A stretch of DNA of 64,000 nucleotides. Source: Edaphobacter sp. GTDB lineage: Bacteria > Acidobacteriota > Terriglobia > Terriglobales > Acidobacteriaceae. The DNA lies in contig JAOAPB010000045.1 in assembly GCA_025462645.1 (NCBI GenBank), positions 62,001-126,000 on the forward strand. The letters are read 5' to 3'. The notes under the pieces are model-generated. The model had not been told where the DNA came from, did no database searches, and worked only from the letters and a program-made list of their open reading frames with translations. Both the position numbers and the translations under genes were made by a program. This document shows positions 9,069 through 21,494 of the stretch, piece by piece; position 1 is the stretch's first letter, and each line of letters begins with the position of its first letter.

Positions 9069-9983
9069 ATGAGCACTCAACCAGCAGGTCTCCCGCCCGC
9101 GCGGCCTATGGACTTTCAAACCAGGACGATGCGCCTGAACTCGGCTCGCCGAACGGCAACTAACTTTTTTGTGAGCAGCCTCGCGGTCCTCGCGACGATC
9201 ATCGTCATCGTGCCGTTGGTGGCCATCCTCTTCTACCTCATTTATAAGGGCGCAAGTTCGCTGAATGTCGACTTTTTCACTCGCATCCCGGCACCAATAG
9301 GTGAATCTGGCGGCGGCATGGCTAACTCCATTGTGGGCTCCGGAATCATCCTTGCCGTTGCCAGCCTGATGGGTATCCCCATTGGCATTGCCGCCGGAAT
9401 CTATCTTGCCGAATTCGGCCAGGGAACGTTCCTGGCAAATGCTGTGCGTTTCACCGCTGACGTGCTCAACGGCGTCCCCTCTATCGTGATGGGCATCTCC
9501 ATCTACTCACTCGTCGTGATGAATCAGAAACACTTCTCCGCGCTCGCCGGAGGTATCGCCCTCGCAATCATGATGGTGCCCACCATCACCCGCACTACAG
9601 AGGAGATGCTTGCCACAGTCCCACATGCTATCCGTGAGGCAGCTCTCGGCCTAGGCGTTCCCAAGTGGCGCACGGTTATGTCGGTTAGCCTGCGCACCGC
9701 ATCTCCAGGCATCATCACCGGTTGCATGCTCGCCTTCGCCCGCGTCGCTGGCGAGACGGCACCGCTGCTCTTTACCGCTCTCGGCAATCAATTCTGGAGC
9801 TTCAAACTCAACGAGCCCATAGCCGCCCTTCCGCTGCAGATCTTCGTCTATGCCATCTCACCCTATGACGAGTTTCATCGCCTCGCCTGGGCCGGCGCCC
9901 TCGTTCTTATTATTATGATCATGGTTTCAGTCACGCTCGTCCGCATCTTTGCCAACCGCGGCGCACTCAAGGGAGGAAGCTAG
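9069..9983 (+). CDS. pstA: Phosphate ABC transporter permease PstA
   Basis: A 304-residue permease with about six membrane helices, beginning near residue 33. [19 protein letters not shown] is the EAA cytoplasmic loop, and [18 protein letters not shown] is characteristic of PstA. The ATG at 9069 has AAGGGTGG in the end of pstC. The stop codon shares a base with the pstB start, so translation is coupled. It pairs with PstC in the membrane. Confidence 0.94.
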   Translation: MSTQPAGLPPARPMDFQTRTMRLNSARRTATNFFVSSLAVLATIIVIVPLVAILFYLIYKGASSLNVDFFTRIPAPIGESGGGMANSIVGSGIILAVASLMGIPIGIAAGIYLAEFGQGTFLANAVRFTADVLNGVPSIVMGISIYSLVVMNQKHFSALAGGIALAIMMVPTITRTTEEMLATVPHAIREAALGLGVPKWRTVMSVSLRTASPGIITGCMLAFARVAGETAPLLFTALGNQFWSFKLNEPIAALPLQIFVYAISPYDEFHRLAWAGALVLIIMIMVSVTLVRIFANRGALKGGS

Positions 9984-10741
9984 TGGGAGTCGGCATTTTA
10001 GTTGAGGACCTGAACGCGTGGTATGGTTCGAACCACACCTTGCAGGACATCAATCTGCACATCCCCGCTAACCACGCGACCGCCCTCATCGGGCCGTCGG
10101 GCTGCGGCAAATCCACCTTCGTTCGTTGCCTCAATCGCATGCACGAGACCAACCCCATTGCGCGAGCCACCGGCGTTGTGAAGATGGGCGAGATCGACAT
10201 CTACAAGGATGCATCTCCGGTCGAAATCCGCCGCCGCGTCGGTATGGTCTTCCAACGACCCAATCCCTTTCCGACGATGTCGATCTATGACAACGTCGTC
10301 AGCGGCCTCAAGCTCAATGGCTTCCGCAATCGCCGCATTCTCGACGAGACCGTGGAACGCTCATTGAAGAGCGCCGCACTGTGGGAAGAGGTCAAGGACG
10401 ACCTCAAGAAGAAGTCTGGCGCCAGCCTCTCCGGTGGCCAGCAGCAGCGCATGTGCATCGCGCGCGCCCTTGCCGTGGATCCGGAGGTGTTGTTGATGGA
10501 CGAGCCTGCCTCCGCCCTCGATCCCGTCTCCACCTCGAAGATTGAAGACCTCATCTTCCAGTTGAAGAGCCAGTACACAATCGTCATCGTGACGCATAAT
10601 ATGCAGCAGGCCGCTCGCGTCGCGGAGAACACTGGCTTCTTTCTTAATGGCAAGATGGTCGAGTTTGACTCCACCCATAAAATATTTACGAACCCCCGCG
10701 ACAAGCGCACAGAGGATTACATTACCGGGAGGTTCGGATAA
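9983..10741 (+). CDS. pstB: Phosphate ABC transporter ATPase PstB
   Basis: A 252-residue ATPase with a GTG start overlapping the pstA stop codon. Walker A is [14 protein letters not shown], the signature is [16 protein letters not shown], and Walker B is [13 protein letters not shown]. The PstB-typical [16 protein letters not shown] and the H-loop [15 protein letters not shown] are present. It energises the PstCA channel. Length is normal. Confidence 0.96.
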   Translation: MGVGILVEDLNAWYGSNHTLQDINLHIPANHATALIGPSGCGKSTFVRCLNRMHETNPIARATGVVKMGEIDIYKDASPVEIRRRVGMVFQRPNPFPTMSIYDNVVSGLKLNGFRNRRILDETVERSLKSAALWEEVKDDLKKKSGASLSGGQQQRMCIARALAVDPEVLLMDEPASALDPVSTSKIEDLIFQLKSQYTIVIVTHNMQQAARVAENTGFFLNGKMVEFDSTHKIFTNPRDKRTEDYITGRFG

Positions 10742-11406
10742 TGCGCGTCAAATTCCACCAAAGCCTCGACGACTTGAAGGAACGCCTCCTGGTCATGGCA
10801 GGCATGGCCGAGCAGGCAATCCAGCGCTCTATCGAGGCCTATCGCACCCGCGACCTTAGCATCTGTGAACTGGTCTTCCGCTCCGAGCCCGCGATCAATC
10901 GCCTCGAGCGCGAGATCGACCAGCTCGCTCTCGACCTACTTGCTATGGAACAACCCATGGCCATCGATCTCCGTTTCATCCTCTCCGTCATCCGTATCAA
11001 CGCCGATCTGGAGCGTGTCGGCGACCAAGCCGTCAATATCGCTATCCGCGTCCGTGAGATGGGTGCCTTCGCCAACATCGATCTCCCTGTCGATATCCCC
11101 AAACTCGCATCGCTGGCCTCCGCTATGGTCCGCAAATCCCTGCAGGCCTTCATCGAGGCAGATGCCGAGCTAGCCAACTCCGTTCTCCTGCTCGACGATC
11201 AGGTGGACGAGATGAACGACGCCGCGTTTTATGCGCTCAGCACCCTGATCAAAGACAAACCCGAGCTGACTCCTCAGTCACTCAACGCCTTAATTATCGC
11301 CCGCAACCTGGAACGAGTCGGTGACCACGCCACGAACATCGCAGAAGACGTCATCTTCTGGGTCCGAGGCGCTGACGTCCGCCACAATCCACCCGCCACT
11401 GTTTAG
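10741..11406 (+). CDS. phoU: Phosphate signalling protein PhoU
   Basis: A 221-residue all-helical protein made of two repeated three-helix bundles. Both metal-binding repeats are visible: NADLERVGDQAVNIA (first half) and ARNLERVGDHATNIAED (second half). The ATG overlaps the pstB stop codon (TAATG). PhoU links PstB and PhoR and keeps PhoR in phosphatase mode when phosphate is plentiful. It ends the pst operon; AddA is convergent 145 bases downstream. Confidence 0.95.
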   Translation: MRVKFHQSLDDLKERLLVMAGMAEQAIQRSIEAYRTRDLSICELVFRSEPAINRLEREIDQLALDLLAMEQPMAIDLRFILSVIRINADLERVGDQAVNIAIRVREMGAFANIDLPVDIPKLASLASAMVRKSLQAFIEADAELANSVLLLDDQVDEMNDAAFYALSTLIKDKPELTPQSLNALIIARNLERVGDHATNIAEDVIFWVRGADVRHNPPATV

Positions 11407-11550
11407 AACAGGGCCGCTGGGATCTCGTCTATCAAGATTTGTCATCTCAGACCGACGCAACGGACACCTTTATCGTCCGCTGAGCAGTGGGGGAGACCTA
11501 CGCATTTACCTTGCCGTCGCCTGTTCTAATCCGCGTTCCTTCGAATGTCG

Positions 11551-14500
11551 TCAATCCGACTCCGGTGTCCACCAGATCAGCTTCGGCAGCATCGGATAAT
11601 AAAGCCCCACTCGTATCTGCATCGCGCCCTTCATGATTCGCGCATAAGCCTCCATCTGCGCTACATACTTTGCTCGTTCCTTCCCCATGAACTCATCAAT
11701 GCCTTCACTCCCATGCATCGTTGTCTTGTAGTCCACAATCCACAGACAGTCGGTTCCGGCGGCCAGCGGTGCTGTTCCCGCGCGAAAGACTCGATCGAGC
11801 CGCACGCTGCTGCGGCTCGCTGTCCAAGAGGTCAGCGCATACTCGCTGGCGGCATCATCGTGCGCGCGTAATACCCATAACCCCTCGGCGTCACGCAGCG
11901 CGCTTTCGAGTGCGGTCCTAACTTTTGGCGCGAGCCTTTGCACGGACGCGGGTGGCAGACCATCGCCACGCAGCACGGTCTCTATTCGCGGATTCCAGCT
12001 GGCAAGCTCCCTCAGCAGCGTGTCCGCAGCAACCCCCTCACCTAGTGACTTCGCCAGTGCTTCAAGGAAAGCATGCACTGTATTGCCGAAGGCTCGCGCC
12101 TCAAAGGAGCCTTCCGGTCTCTCAAGGTGGACGGCTTGAGACTCCATGCCTGTATCTCCATATGGGAGTCTCCGCGCGGTCTCAAACCGAGCTAAGGGGT
12201 TGAATCCGACAGGCAATCGCTGCAGCATGGGAATCTGTACCGCATCGTCGCCACCTGCTGCCAGCTGGCCAACATACTCTTCCTCTACCGAAGCAGCTGC
12301 AGGCATGATGAATACCTTAGCCAAGGCCTCCGGAGCCTGTGCGGCAGCCTCGGTAAAATGACTCTCCGCCGCCGGCCACGCTGCGCCCAACAGACTGCCC
12401 GCAGCCAGACTCACGGCTCCATCGGCCCTCGCATCGGGAGACGCGAACAGATGCAGCTCCTCTCGGGCCCGCGTACACGCCACGTAGAACAGTCGCCTTC
12501 GTTCTGCCGCCTCGCGCGCACTGTGGATACTCTTCAGCCAGTCGTTCAACTCCCTCGAACCCTCTCCCTTGCCTGTGATCGGAGCCAGCACCACATGCGC
12601 CACAGCTTCACCGCCCGCTTCATAGCCGGACTCGATCTCACTCCAGGTCAGCAGGCGGCTACTTGTCACCTTCGCCGTCTTATGTAGCGCAGGAACTATC
12701 ACGACATCCCACTCCAGGCCCTTCGCTCCGTGGATGGTCATCAGATCGACTGCATCGGGGCTTGCCGCCGGCTCCGCGTACAGCTTGCCGAGGCGGCGTT
12801 TCAGCAGCTTCAGGTCGAGAGTTCCGCTCTGCTCCTCCACCTCATCCAGCAGTTGGAGATATCGCCGTGCATTCACCAGCTCCTCCGCCGTCAAATAGGC
12901 ATCGCCCCCCAGCGAGCGCCATGTTCGCTCTACCCACTGTGCTGCTGTCAGACGCGACCGCTGTCCTGCCGCGGCTCGCAGCACAGTCCACAGCCGCTGC
13001 AGCCTCTCGCAACTCTCCTCGCTCAGCAGATGCCCGCGTTCCTCGATCACATCCTCAATCGAGCGTTCCGCCCAGGCAGGATCGTCCGCTCCTGCCAGTA
13101 GATGTAGCTCTGCAAGCCCGAGCCCGCACCACGGGGCATGGAGTACCGCCAGCCACGCCACGCGGTCTGCCGGATGCAATAGAGCTCGCGTCAACGCGAA
13201 GAGATCCAGCACCTCCTGCCGCTCGCCCAGCGCTTCAATCTCAACGGCTCGGAAGGGAATCGCGCCTTCGCCGCCGTCCTGCTTCAGCGCAGCGACGATG
13301 TCGAGCAGATGATTGCGGCTTCGTACAAGCACCGCAATCTTCCACGGCTCGTTGCGCCCCTCTGGCAGGGGCCGAGCCCGCCATTGCTTCACGACTTCAC
13401 GCACCCTCTGTGCATCGAGCTTTGCCTGCTGTCGTCGCGCATGTTTCGACTCGTCAGTTGACAACTCCGCTGGCATCACATTCGCATGCCAAACAACGCC
13501 GAGCACTGTGCCTTCAATCCGAGATGGCCCGTTGACTGCAATGGCTGGGACGTAAGGCACCTCATCAGGATTTGCTGCGTTCGCATTCGTCGAAAACAGT
13601 AAAGAAAAATCCTCATTGAACGCATCCACAAGCTGGCTCTGCGAGCGGAAGTTCGCTGTCAGTCGCAGACATCCTACCGGCAGGTCGCCCAACTGCTCAG
13701 CCACCATCGTCCGCACAAAACGCTCCACCCTCGCCTGACGAAACAGGTAGATCGATTGCTTGGGATCACCCACCAGGAACACGGTCTGGCTCTGCCCGTC
13801 CCAGCCCTGCGTCAGCAGTTGAATTAACTCATACTGGCTCGTCGAGGTATCCTGCATCTCGTCCACGAGAAGATGCTGCAGCTTCATCCCCAACGCCGCT
13901 GCCAGATCATCGACAGCGCCCTCCCGCCGCAGTGCACCTTTGGCCAGTAGGCCAAGCTCGGCGAAGTCACACTCACCGCGTTGTGCGAAGACAAGCTGTA
14001 ACTCAGCCAGCGCCCGGTTCAACACGCGGAACAGCGCCTTCGCCACGACCCACTGTTCCTGTGGATACGCAGCAGGCGGCAGGTGCTTCACACGCTTAAT
14101 TGCCTGCAGCAGGTCGTCCTGCCCATGAAGCCTCTCGAACAGCCTCTTCAGTTGCTCGGAGTGTCTCTTCTCAATCTCGAAGCCAAGATCGCTCCGCGCC
14201 GCCCTCGACCGCCACTTGGTCTCCTTCGTGGTAAGCAGGTGTATGAGCGCCCGCCAATGCGCGAGATGCTCAGCAGTCTCGCCCGGAAGCCTATCCAGCC
14301 CGGCGCAGATAGCAATCGGCGAATTGCCCTTGAAACCTACGGCATGCCCCATCTCCCCGGCAAGCTGCGCCAACTCATGCAGGATGTCCCCAGGTATCGC
14401 CGCCGCAAATCGAGTCAACCCGGAACACACCGCCTGCTCAAGCGCACGCTCCAGCCGAGGCAGCACCACTCCATCGAGATACGCATCATCCAGATCTCGA

Positions 14501-15186
14501 CGCCCCAATGGAACCAGCTCTCCCCATTGGTCGCGCAGCGCCAGCATCTCAGTCAGCAGCCGTTTGCAGTCCCGGAGATTGCCATCACGGTGCAGCAGAA
14601 CCGTGCGCAGCGCGGCATTCAATGTTTGGTCCTCGCCACCGAGTTGCAGCAGCGTCTGTCTCGCCGCCTCACGGTATAAATCGGTCGCATCCTCTACCGG
14701 GACCTGTCCTCCGCCTCCAGACAGCACCGGTAGCGAACGCGCGATCTCCGCGCAGACCGAGTCGATAGTCTGCATCTTCAACCTGCGCGGATTCTCCAGC
14801 AATCCCCATCCCAACATCCTGTCGCGTTGCAACACAGACTCGGCGAGCGTCCGCGTCTGCCGCTCGAAGTCGCTGTCGTTCTTCAAAGGCTCGTTTCGCA
14901 TCGCGCCTTCCAGTTGAGCCACGACACGATCTCGAATCTCCGATGTAGCCTTCCTTGTAAAGGTGATGGCCAGCACCTGCTCTGGTTCGCTGACGCTCTC
15001 GTCCGCCAGCAGCTTCAGATACCGTTGAATCAGCAGCCCCGTCTTGCCAGACCCAGCCGGAGCCTCGACAATCCACGACTGCCGAACGTCAAGTGCCAGC
15101 CTCCGAGCCTCCCAGTCCGGTGGTCGCAGACTCTTTGCAATGGACTCCATTCCTTCTGCCGGGTGTACGACGAACAGATCAGCCAT
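11551..15186 (-). CDS. addA: AddA-like helicase-nuclease
   Basis: A 1211-residue UvrD-family enzyme for end processing of double-strand breaks. Walker A is EAPAGSGKTGLL (about residues 41-52). Other helicase motifs include ITFTRKATSEIRDRV, LLVDEMQDTSTSQYELI, VGDPKQSIYLFRQA, LTANFRSQ, DLMTIHGAKGLEWDVV and FYVACTRARE. The C-terminal PD-(D/E)XK nuclease core appears in GNTVHAFLE and LWIVDYKTT. Start ATG 15186 overlaps the end of the addB-like gene by eight bases, with GGAGGTGA upstream. The order addB-addA and the overlap indicate a coupled heterodimer. Confidence 0.92.
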   Translation of the reverse strand: MADLFVVHPAEGMESIAKSLRPPDWEARRLALDVRQSWIVEAPAGSGKTGLLIQRYLKLLADESVSEPEQVLAITFTRKATSEIRDRVVAQLEGAMRNEPLKNDSDFERQTRTLAESVLQRDRMLGWGLLENPRRLKMQTIDSVCAEIARSLPVLSGGGGQVPVEDATDLYREAARQTLLQLGGEDQTLNAALRTVLLHRDGNLRDCKRLLTEMLALRDQWGELVPLGRRDLDDAYLDGVVLPRLERALEQAVCSGLTRFAAAIPGDILHELAQLAGEMGHAVGFKGNSPIAICAGLDRLPGETAEHLAHWRALIHLLTTKETKWRSRAARSDLGFEIEKRHSEQLKRLFERLHGQDDLLQAIKRVKHLPPAAYPQEQWVVAKALFRVLNRALAELQLVFAQRGECDFAELGLLAKGALRREGAVDDLAAALGMKLQHLLVDEMQDTSTSQYELIQLLTQGWDGQSQTVFLVGDPKQSIYLFRQARVERFVRTMVAEQLGDLPVGCLRLTANFRSQSQLVDAFNEDFSLLFSTNANAANPDEVPYVPAIAVNGPSRIEGTVLGVVWHANVMPAELSTDESKHARRQQAKLDAQRVREVVKQWRARPLPEGRNEPWKIAVLVRSRNHLLDIVAALKQDGGEGAIPFRAVEIEALGERQEVLDLFALTRALLHPADRVAWLAVLHAPWCGLGLAELHLLAGADDPAWAERSIEDVIEERGHLLSEESCERLQRLWTVLRAAAGQRSRLTAAQWVERTWRSLGGDAYLTAEELVNARRYLQLLDEVEEQSGTLDLKLLKRRLGKLYAEPAASPDAVDLMTIHGAKGLEWDVVIVPALHKTAKVTSSRLLTWSEIESGYEAGGEAVAHVVLAPITGKGEGSRELNDWLKSIHSAREAAERRRLFYVACTRAREELHLFASPDARADGAVSLAAGSLLGAAWPAAESHFTEAAAQAPEALAKVFIMPAAASVEEEYVGQLAAGGDDAVQIPMLQRLPVGFNPLARFETARRLPYGDTGMESQAVHLERPEGSFEARAFGNTVHAFLEALAKSLGEGVAADTLLRELASWNPRIETVLRGDGLPPASVQRLAPKVRTALESALRDAEGLWVLRAHDDAASEYALTSWTASRSSVRLDRVFRAGTAPLAAGTDCLWIVDYKTTMHGSEGIDEFMGKERAKYVAQMEAYARIMKGAMQIRVGLYYPMLPKLIWWTPESD

Positions 15187-17887
15187 GCGTCACCTCCGCA
15201 GCATCTCCTTCGTCCTCCTCCAGCAGCGACACATCCAGTCGGCACAGCGCCCTCTGAGCGCAATGCCTGCACGTCTCCGGATATCTCTTCGGAGCAACCC
15301 GTGCGTCGCCCAGGGCAAACCTCGTCGCCAACTCCTCCAGGATTCGCTGCCAATCCTCCACCTGCGCCTCCAGGCTCGGAGTCTTCAGCTTTGCTGGCTT
15401 CAACAGCACATCGCCACTCGCGGCATAGCCCTTCAACCCCATGTCTTTGCCGGCGCGCACCAGGCCAAACGCGACCCCTTGCAGTTGCTCCGCCTCAGAC
15501 AGCACGGCATACAGCGGCAACTGCGGAGCATCCGGCCGATCTCCCAGCCAGTCATTCGGCGAAGCGCTCCCAGTCTTATAGTCGATAAGGATCTCCCCCT
15601 CGCCAACCATGTCCACTCGATCCACTCTGACACTCAGCCGCAGCGGCCCGATCTGTACGTCGTCGATCTTCTTCTCACTCAGACTTACCTCGAACGCTGG
15701 CCGCTTCAACTCAAGCTCCAGCCACGGTACCAATAGATTTCGCAGTCTCTCGCGCTGCATGTCAACGTAGGCCGCATCCCATGCCGTCGCGCTCAACTCC
15801 CCGATCTTCCTCAAAGCCTCCGCGATGCATCGCCGCAGTATCGCATCCCACTCCACCCGCGGCATGACTTTCAATGCGCTCTGCGTCTTCACCTCATTCC
15901 AGAACAATTCCAATACCTTATGGACCACCGTACCGCTCTCTCTGGCGTCCATCCCCAACTCTGCGCTCTCCAACTCCGTAGCCCACAGGCGCCGCTCCGC
16001 AAACGCGCGAAACCCGCATGCTGCCTGTAGCCGCAGAATCTCTGCGCCTCCATGAATCACCTGATTCGGCAGCGGTAATATCGGCGTTGAATCTTCCACT
16101 GTCTCTATCTCAATCACACTTCGCTCCACCGCAGGCCCAGCAAGCTCGTCCACTCCAACCTCTTCAAGCGCCAACCCTTCCAACGCAGGCGATCGCCGCT
16201 GCCTCCCGTCGGCAGTCTCCTTCGCATAGCTGAAGACCACCATCCCAGCGCTATCCGCAACTCTCTCCGTCATCCGTCGAGCATGTTCTCGATCGGCGGT
16301 GACATCCGTTCCCGGCATCCCCAGCTCTCGCTTCATCTGCCATGGCAGCAGGGAACTGCTCCCTGGCGCAACCGGCCAAATCAAATCGCCACCCCGCAAA
16401 AACCACACCGCATCGAACGTCGCCCCCGCAGCCTCCAGCGGCCCCATCACCTGTACCGGAGCCTCGCGCGACTCCGGCGCGAACATCGTCTGTCGAGCGA
16501 TCCGCTCCAGGCCCTCTAGCGCCCGCGTGAACTCCACCTTCCCTCCATCGAAGTCGAGCGTTGCCAACTCGTCCAGCGCGCCATCCCACTTCCTTCGCGT
16601 CTGAAACTCAACGCTGTCCTCGCCCGAGCCCGTACCCCACCCCGCAACCTCCAGCAGCTCTCGCATCCTCTCGGCCCACTCCGCATGAGTCCGCCGATCT
16701 CCGCCTTCTATTCGATTCGCGATAACAAAGCGCATCGCCCGCAGTCTCGTTAGTAGCCGCCCGAGCTTGGGCGTTCGCTTTGCCCGTTCCACCATCGCAA
16801 CGAACCAATCCAGCGAGACCTCCGGTCGCAGCATCCTCGCCTTGCGCAACTCATACGCGTCGAACTCCGCCCGAGCCCCTCTCTCTTCGCTCGCCATCCC
16901 GAAGTAAGGCGACAGCAACAGTCCGCTCACTCGTTCCAGAGGTAAAGCCTCCCCCGCCCACCGGAGCACATCCAGAGCCACAGCCACCATCGGAGTCTCC
17001 GCTAACACCACTCCCAGCGAAAACTCATAAGGCCCCTCGTCGGCGCCAGCTTCAATACTCTCCAACTCAGGAGCCAGTACCTCCCGAAACACCCGGTCAA
17101 TCTCTGCCCGCTCGTTCTCGAGACCCGGCACAATGACCGCCACCCGCGCCCCGGGCCTCTCCTCGATAACCTGCCGCACCCATCGCGCCGCACCCGACAA
17201 CTCTTCCCGCTCATCCGCCGTCTCCACCAAAGCGCGCATCGCCACGGGAACCCTCAACCGAATCTCCTCCACCCCAACTCCTGCACCCCGAACGGCCTCC
17301 ACCAATCCGGCCTGTGCTGGAGTCATCCCATCAAACCCCACCAGAGCCAGCCCACCCTCTCCAATTGAGACTTGGCCCACCGCCACCGCTGCTCGCAGTG
17401 CCTCCTCCAACTGCGCCCGCGACAGCAACCCCTCCGCCCTGCACCTCAGCTCAAACTTGAGAGCCCATCGCTGAAACGCCCGAGTATCCGCGCTCGTCGC
17501 CGCTCCACGCAGCCGACCCTGCCCGTTATAGCTGCAGAGCCTCCGCCACGCCTCTGCCGCCATCTCCGCCAGCGAGTCGAAACTTCGCAAGCTGGCCAGA
17601 TCTGCATCCGCGGTCAGGATCTCCCGCCAGACCGTATGCTCCTGTGTCCTGTTCAGCAACAGCGGCGAAGCATCTCCGGCGAGCACCAGACCACGCCAGA
17701 GACCCGCCACCCACGCATCCCAGGCCATCACCGCAGGCGGCCGCCAACTCGCGAACCCCATAGCCCGATTCTGCCGGTCAAACGCCCGCCGAAGCGTTCG
17801 TGCCGCCCGCTGATTGCCCGTCACTACCGTGGCCCCCCGCTCCAGAGCCTCCGAGATCTCCACCGGCAGCAAATCCATACCATCCAT
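15179..17887 (-). CDS. addB: AddB-like nuclease subunit (probable DNA repair protein)
   Basis: A 902-residue protein with a C-terminal PD-(D/E)XK nuclease: GTVVHKVLELFW followed by ILIDYKTGSAS. Four cysteines, one in RLQAACGFRAFAERRLW and three in CRHCAQRALCRLD, match the 4Fe-4S cluster that staples AddB nucleases. The N-terminal nucleotide site is degenerate (VVTGNQRAARTLRRAF has no Walker A lysine context), as expected for an inactive helicase subunit. It forms an operon with addA. It belongs to the variant AddB type often just called probable DNA repair protein. The exact start is uncertain between ATG codons at 17887 and 17878. Confidence 0.85.
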   Translation of the reverse strand: MDGMDLLPVEISEALERGATVVTGNQRAARTLRRAFDRQNRAMGFASWRPPAVMAWDAWVAGLWRGLVLAGDASPLLLNRTQEHTVWREILTADADLASLRSFDSLAEMAAEAWRRLCSYNGQGRLRGAATSADTRAFQRWALKFELRCRAEGLLSRAQLEEALRAAVAVGQVSIGEGGLALVGFDGMTPAQAGLVEAVRGAGVGVEEIRLRVPVAMRALVETADEREELSGAARWVRQVIEERPGARVAVIVPGLENERAEIDRVFREVLAPELESIEAGADEGPYEFSLGVVLAETPMVAVALDVLRWAGEALPLERVSGLLLSPYFGMASEERGARAEFDAYELRKARMLRPEVSLDWFVAMVERAKRTPKLGRLLTRLRAMRFVIANRIEGGDRRTHAEWAERMRELLEVAGWGTGSGEDSVEFQTRRKWDGALDELATLDFDGGKVEFTRALEGLERIARQTMFAPESREAPVQVMGPLEAAGATFDAVWFLRGGDLIWPVAPGSSSLLPWQMKRELGMPGTDVTADREHARRMTERVADSAGMVVFSYAKETADGRQRRSPALEGLALEEVGVDELAGPAVERSVIEIETVEDSTPILPLPNQVIHGGAEILRLQAACGFRAFAERRLWATELESAELGMDARESGTVVHKVLELFWNEVKTQSALKVMPRVEWDAILRRCIAEALRKIGELSATAWDAAYVDMQRERLRNLLVPWLELELKRPAFEVSLSEKKIDDVQIGPLRLSVRVDRVDMVGEGEILIDYKTGSASPNDWLGDRPDAPQLPLYAVLSEAEQLQGVAFGLVRAGKDMGLKGYAASGDVLLKPAKLKTPSLEAQVEDWQRILEELATRFALGDARVAPKRYPETCRHCAQRALCRLDVSLLEEDEGDAAEVTHG

Positions 17888-18000
17888 ATCTCGGTTATAC
17901 GCCCAGAGCTCCTGGAAAATCAGTCCCTGCCATTGGACCCTGAGGACCGAAAACCATCTTCTTCGAGGACACCCGTTATCATCAAAGCAGGAGTCCGCCC

Positions 18001-18891
18001 GTGTCCCGCAAGCCCCTCGCTCTCATCGCCTTCCTCTTCCTCCTCGTCGGCTGCCACCAGACCTCTACCCCCTCGAGCTCGAAGTACCCGGAGAAGACCT
18101 TTCCGGTCCGCGGCAGGATCATCAGCACCGACGCCACCCACGTCACCCTTGACCACGAGGCGGTCCCCGGCTTCATGGAAGCCATGACGATGCCCTACAA
18201 GCTCAAGGATCCCAGCATTATCAACGAACTCCACCCCGGCGACCGCATCACCGCCAAAATCGTCGTCCAGCAGGACGCCGCCGGCTTCCGTGACCCGGAG
18301 CTTGATGACGTCGTCGTCATCGCCCAGGCCCGCCCCGACTACAAGCCCGAGATCCAGTACCACGTCCCCCAGCCCGGCGACGCCGTCCCTGACGTCAAGC
18401 TCCTCAACCAGAGCAACCACACGATCCATCTCTCTCAGTTCAAGGGCAAGGTTGTCCTCATCACCTTCATCTACACCCGCTGCCCCCTGGCTGATTTCTG
18501 CCCTCGCATGAGCCGTAACTTTGCCGACATCGACAAAGCCCTCGCCTCCGACCCTGCCCTCTACGACCAGACTCACCTTCTCAGCATCAGCTTTGACCCT
18601 GCCTACGACACCCCCAAGGTCCTCCGCACCTACGGCGGAACTTATACCGGTCGTTTTGCCAAAGAGACCTTCACCCACTGGGACTTCGCCGCACCTACTG
18701 AGAAAGACCTCGCGGCCCTCACCCAGTTCTTCAATGTAGGCGTCACCGGCACCGACCCTAAATCCATCACTCACTCTCTCTCAACCGTCATGATCGGCAA
18801 AGACGGCAAGATAGCGGCCTGGTATCCCACCAACGACTGGGATCCAAAGGAAGTGGTAAACGAAATCAAATCTTCCGCAGCTAAATCTTGA
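18001..18891 (+). CDS. CusF-like plus SCO1/SenC copper lipoprotein
   Basis: A 296-residue two-domain protein. The GTG start at 18001 has AGGAG eight bases upstream. A signal peptide ends in lipobox LLVGC (Cys18). Residues about 33-108 form a CusF-type copper-binding fold with His52, Met59, Met62 and Met64 in DHEAVPGFMEAMTMPY. Residues about 125-290 form an SCO1 thioredoxin fold. The two cysteines are Cys161 and Cys167 in TRCPLADFCPRM, a CX5C spacing rather than the usual CX3C, with the distal copper His258 in SITHSLSTVMIG. The likely role is copper delivery to cytochrome oxidase from the periplasmic side. Confidence 0.88.
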   Translation: MSRKPLALIAFLFLLVGCHQTSTPSSSKYPEKTFPVRGRIISTDATHVTLDHEAVPGFMEAMTMPYKLKDPSIINELHPGDRITAKIVVQQDAAGFRDPELDDVVVIAQARPDYKPEIQYHVPQPGDAVPDVKLLNQSNHTIHLSQFKGKVVLITFIYTRCPLADFCPRMSRNFADIDKALASDPALYDQTHLLSISFDPAYDTPKVLRTYGGTYTGRFAKETFTHWDFAAPTEKDLAALTQFFNVGVTGTDPKSITHSLSTVMIGKDGKIAAWYPTNDWDPKEVVNEIKSSAAKS

Positions 18892-19043
18892 TCCTCTGAC
18901 CGCCAATCTACTCTCCGAGCGCAAAGGCTCTCGACCAGGGGAAAGGCGCTTCGAACCTGTCTTTCGGCCTATCGGGTAAGACGTCACATCGCGCCTGTCC
19001 CATCAAGTATCCTGACTCTTCACCCATTCAAGGAGCCCATATC

Positions 19044-19421
19044 ATGGCAAAACTCACCATCTCCCTCGGCATTCTTCTCATCCTGCTCGCCATCATCGGC
19101 TTTGTCTACACCGGCAGTTCCCATCCGACGGCTCTGATTCCGGCAATCTTCGGCCTTGCCTTCGTTCTCTTCGGCGTCATGGCCAACACGGAGAACTCGA
19201 AGAAGCGCATGCTTTGGATGCACATCTCGGTCACCGTCGCCCTGCTGGCCTTCCTCAGCACCATCAAGGCCGACATCCAGACCGTACAGCTCTCCCGCGG
19301 GGTCGAGTTCCCGCATCCTGCCGCTGTGCTGGAGAAGGCCGCTATGTCGTGGCTCTGCCTCATTTACGTCCTCTTCTGCGTACGCTCTTTCATCGCCGCC
19401 CGCCGCGCCCGCCTTGCCTGA
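19044..19421 (+). CDS. Small four-helix membrane protein, unknown function
   Basis: A 125-residue hydrophobic protein. Membrane segments are visible at about 5-24, 29-48, 57-76 and 95-115. The only conserved-looking feature is the short polar loop NTENSKKRMLWMH. AGGAG lies 11 bases before the ATG. It stands alone between the SCO1-like gene and the ABC exporter. No function is recognised. Confidence 0.7.
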   Translation: MAKLTISLGILLILLAIIGFVYTGSSHPTALIPAIFGLAFVLFGVMANTENSKKRMLWMHISVTVALLAFLSTIKADIQTVQLSRGVEFPHPAAVLEKAAMSWLCLIYVLFCVRSFIAARRARLA

Positions 19422-19568
19422 GCGTAGGTCTTTAAACCTGCATCGACAGTAACCAATGGCCATAAAATATATTGCCGCCTTGGCCGTCTCTAATAGTGAG
19501 CGGCTACCGGCTGCGTCGACCCAATTGGCGACTTGCCCGAACTGCCGCAAGCGTACACTGCAGGTGAT

Positions 19569-21482
<1,914 letters not shown>

Positions 21483-21494
21483 GCGAGCCTCCGT

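Noticed and set aside
12663-13535. A 290-codon plus-strand frame inside addA
   Set aside because: It is antisense to addA helicase motifs and is Pro/Arg/Ala-rich without a domain.
17920-18774. A 284-codon minus-strand frame over the SCO1-like gene
   Set aside because: The plus-strand protein has a lipobox, copper ligands and an SCO1 fold; the minus frame is Gly/Val/Asp-rich shadow.
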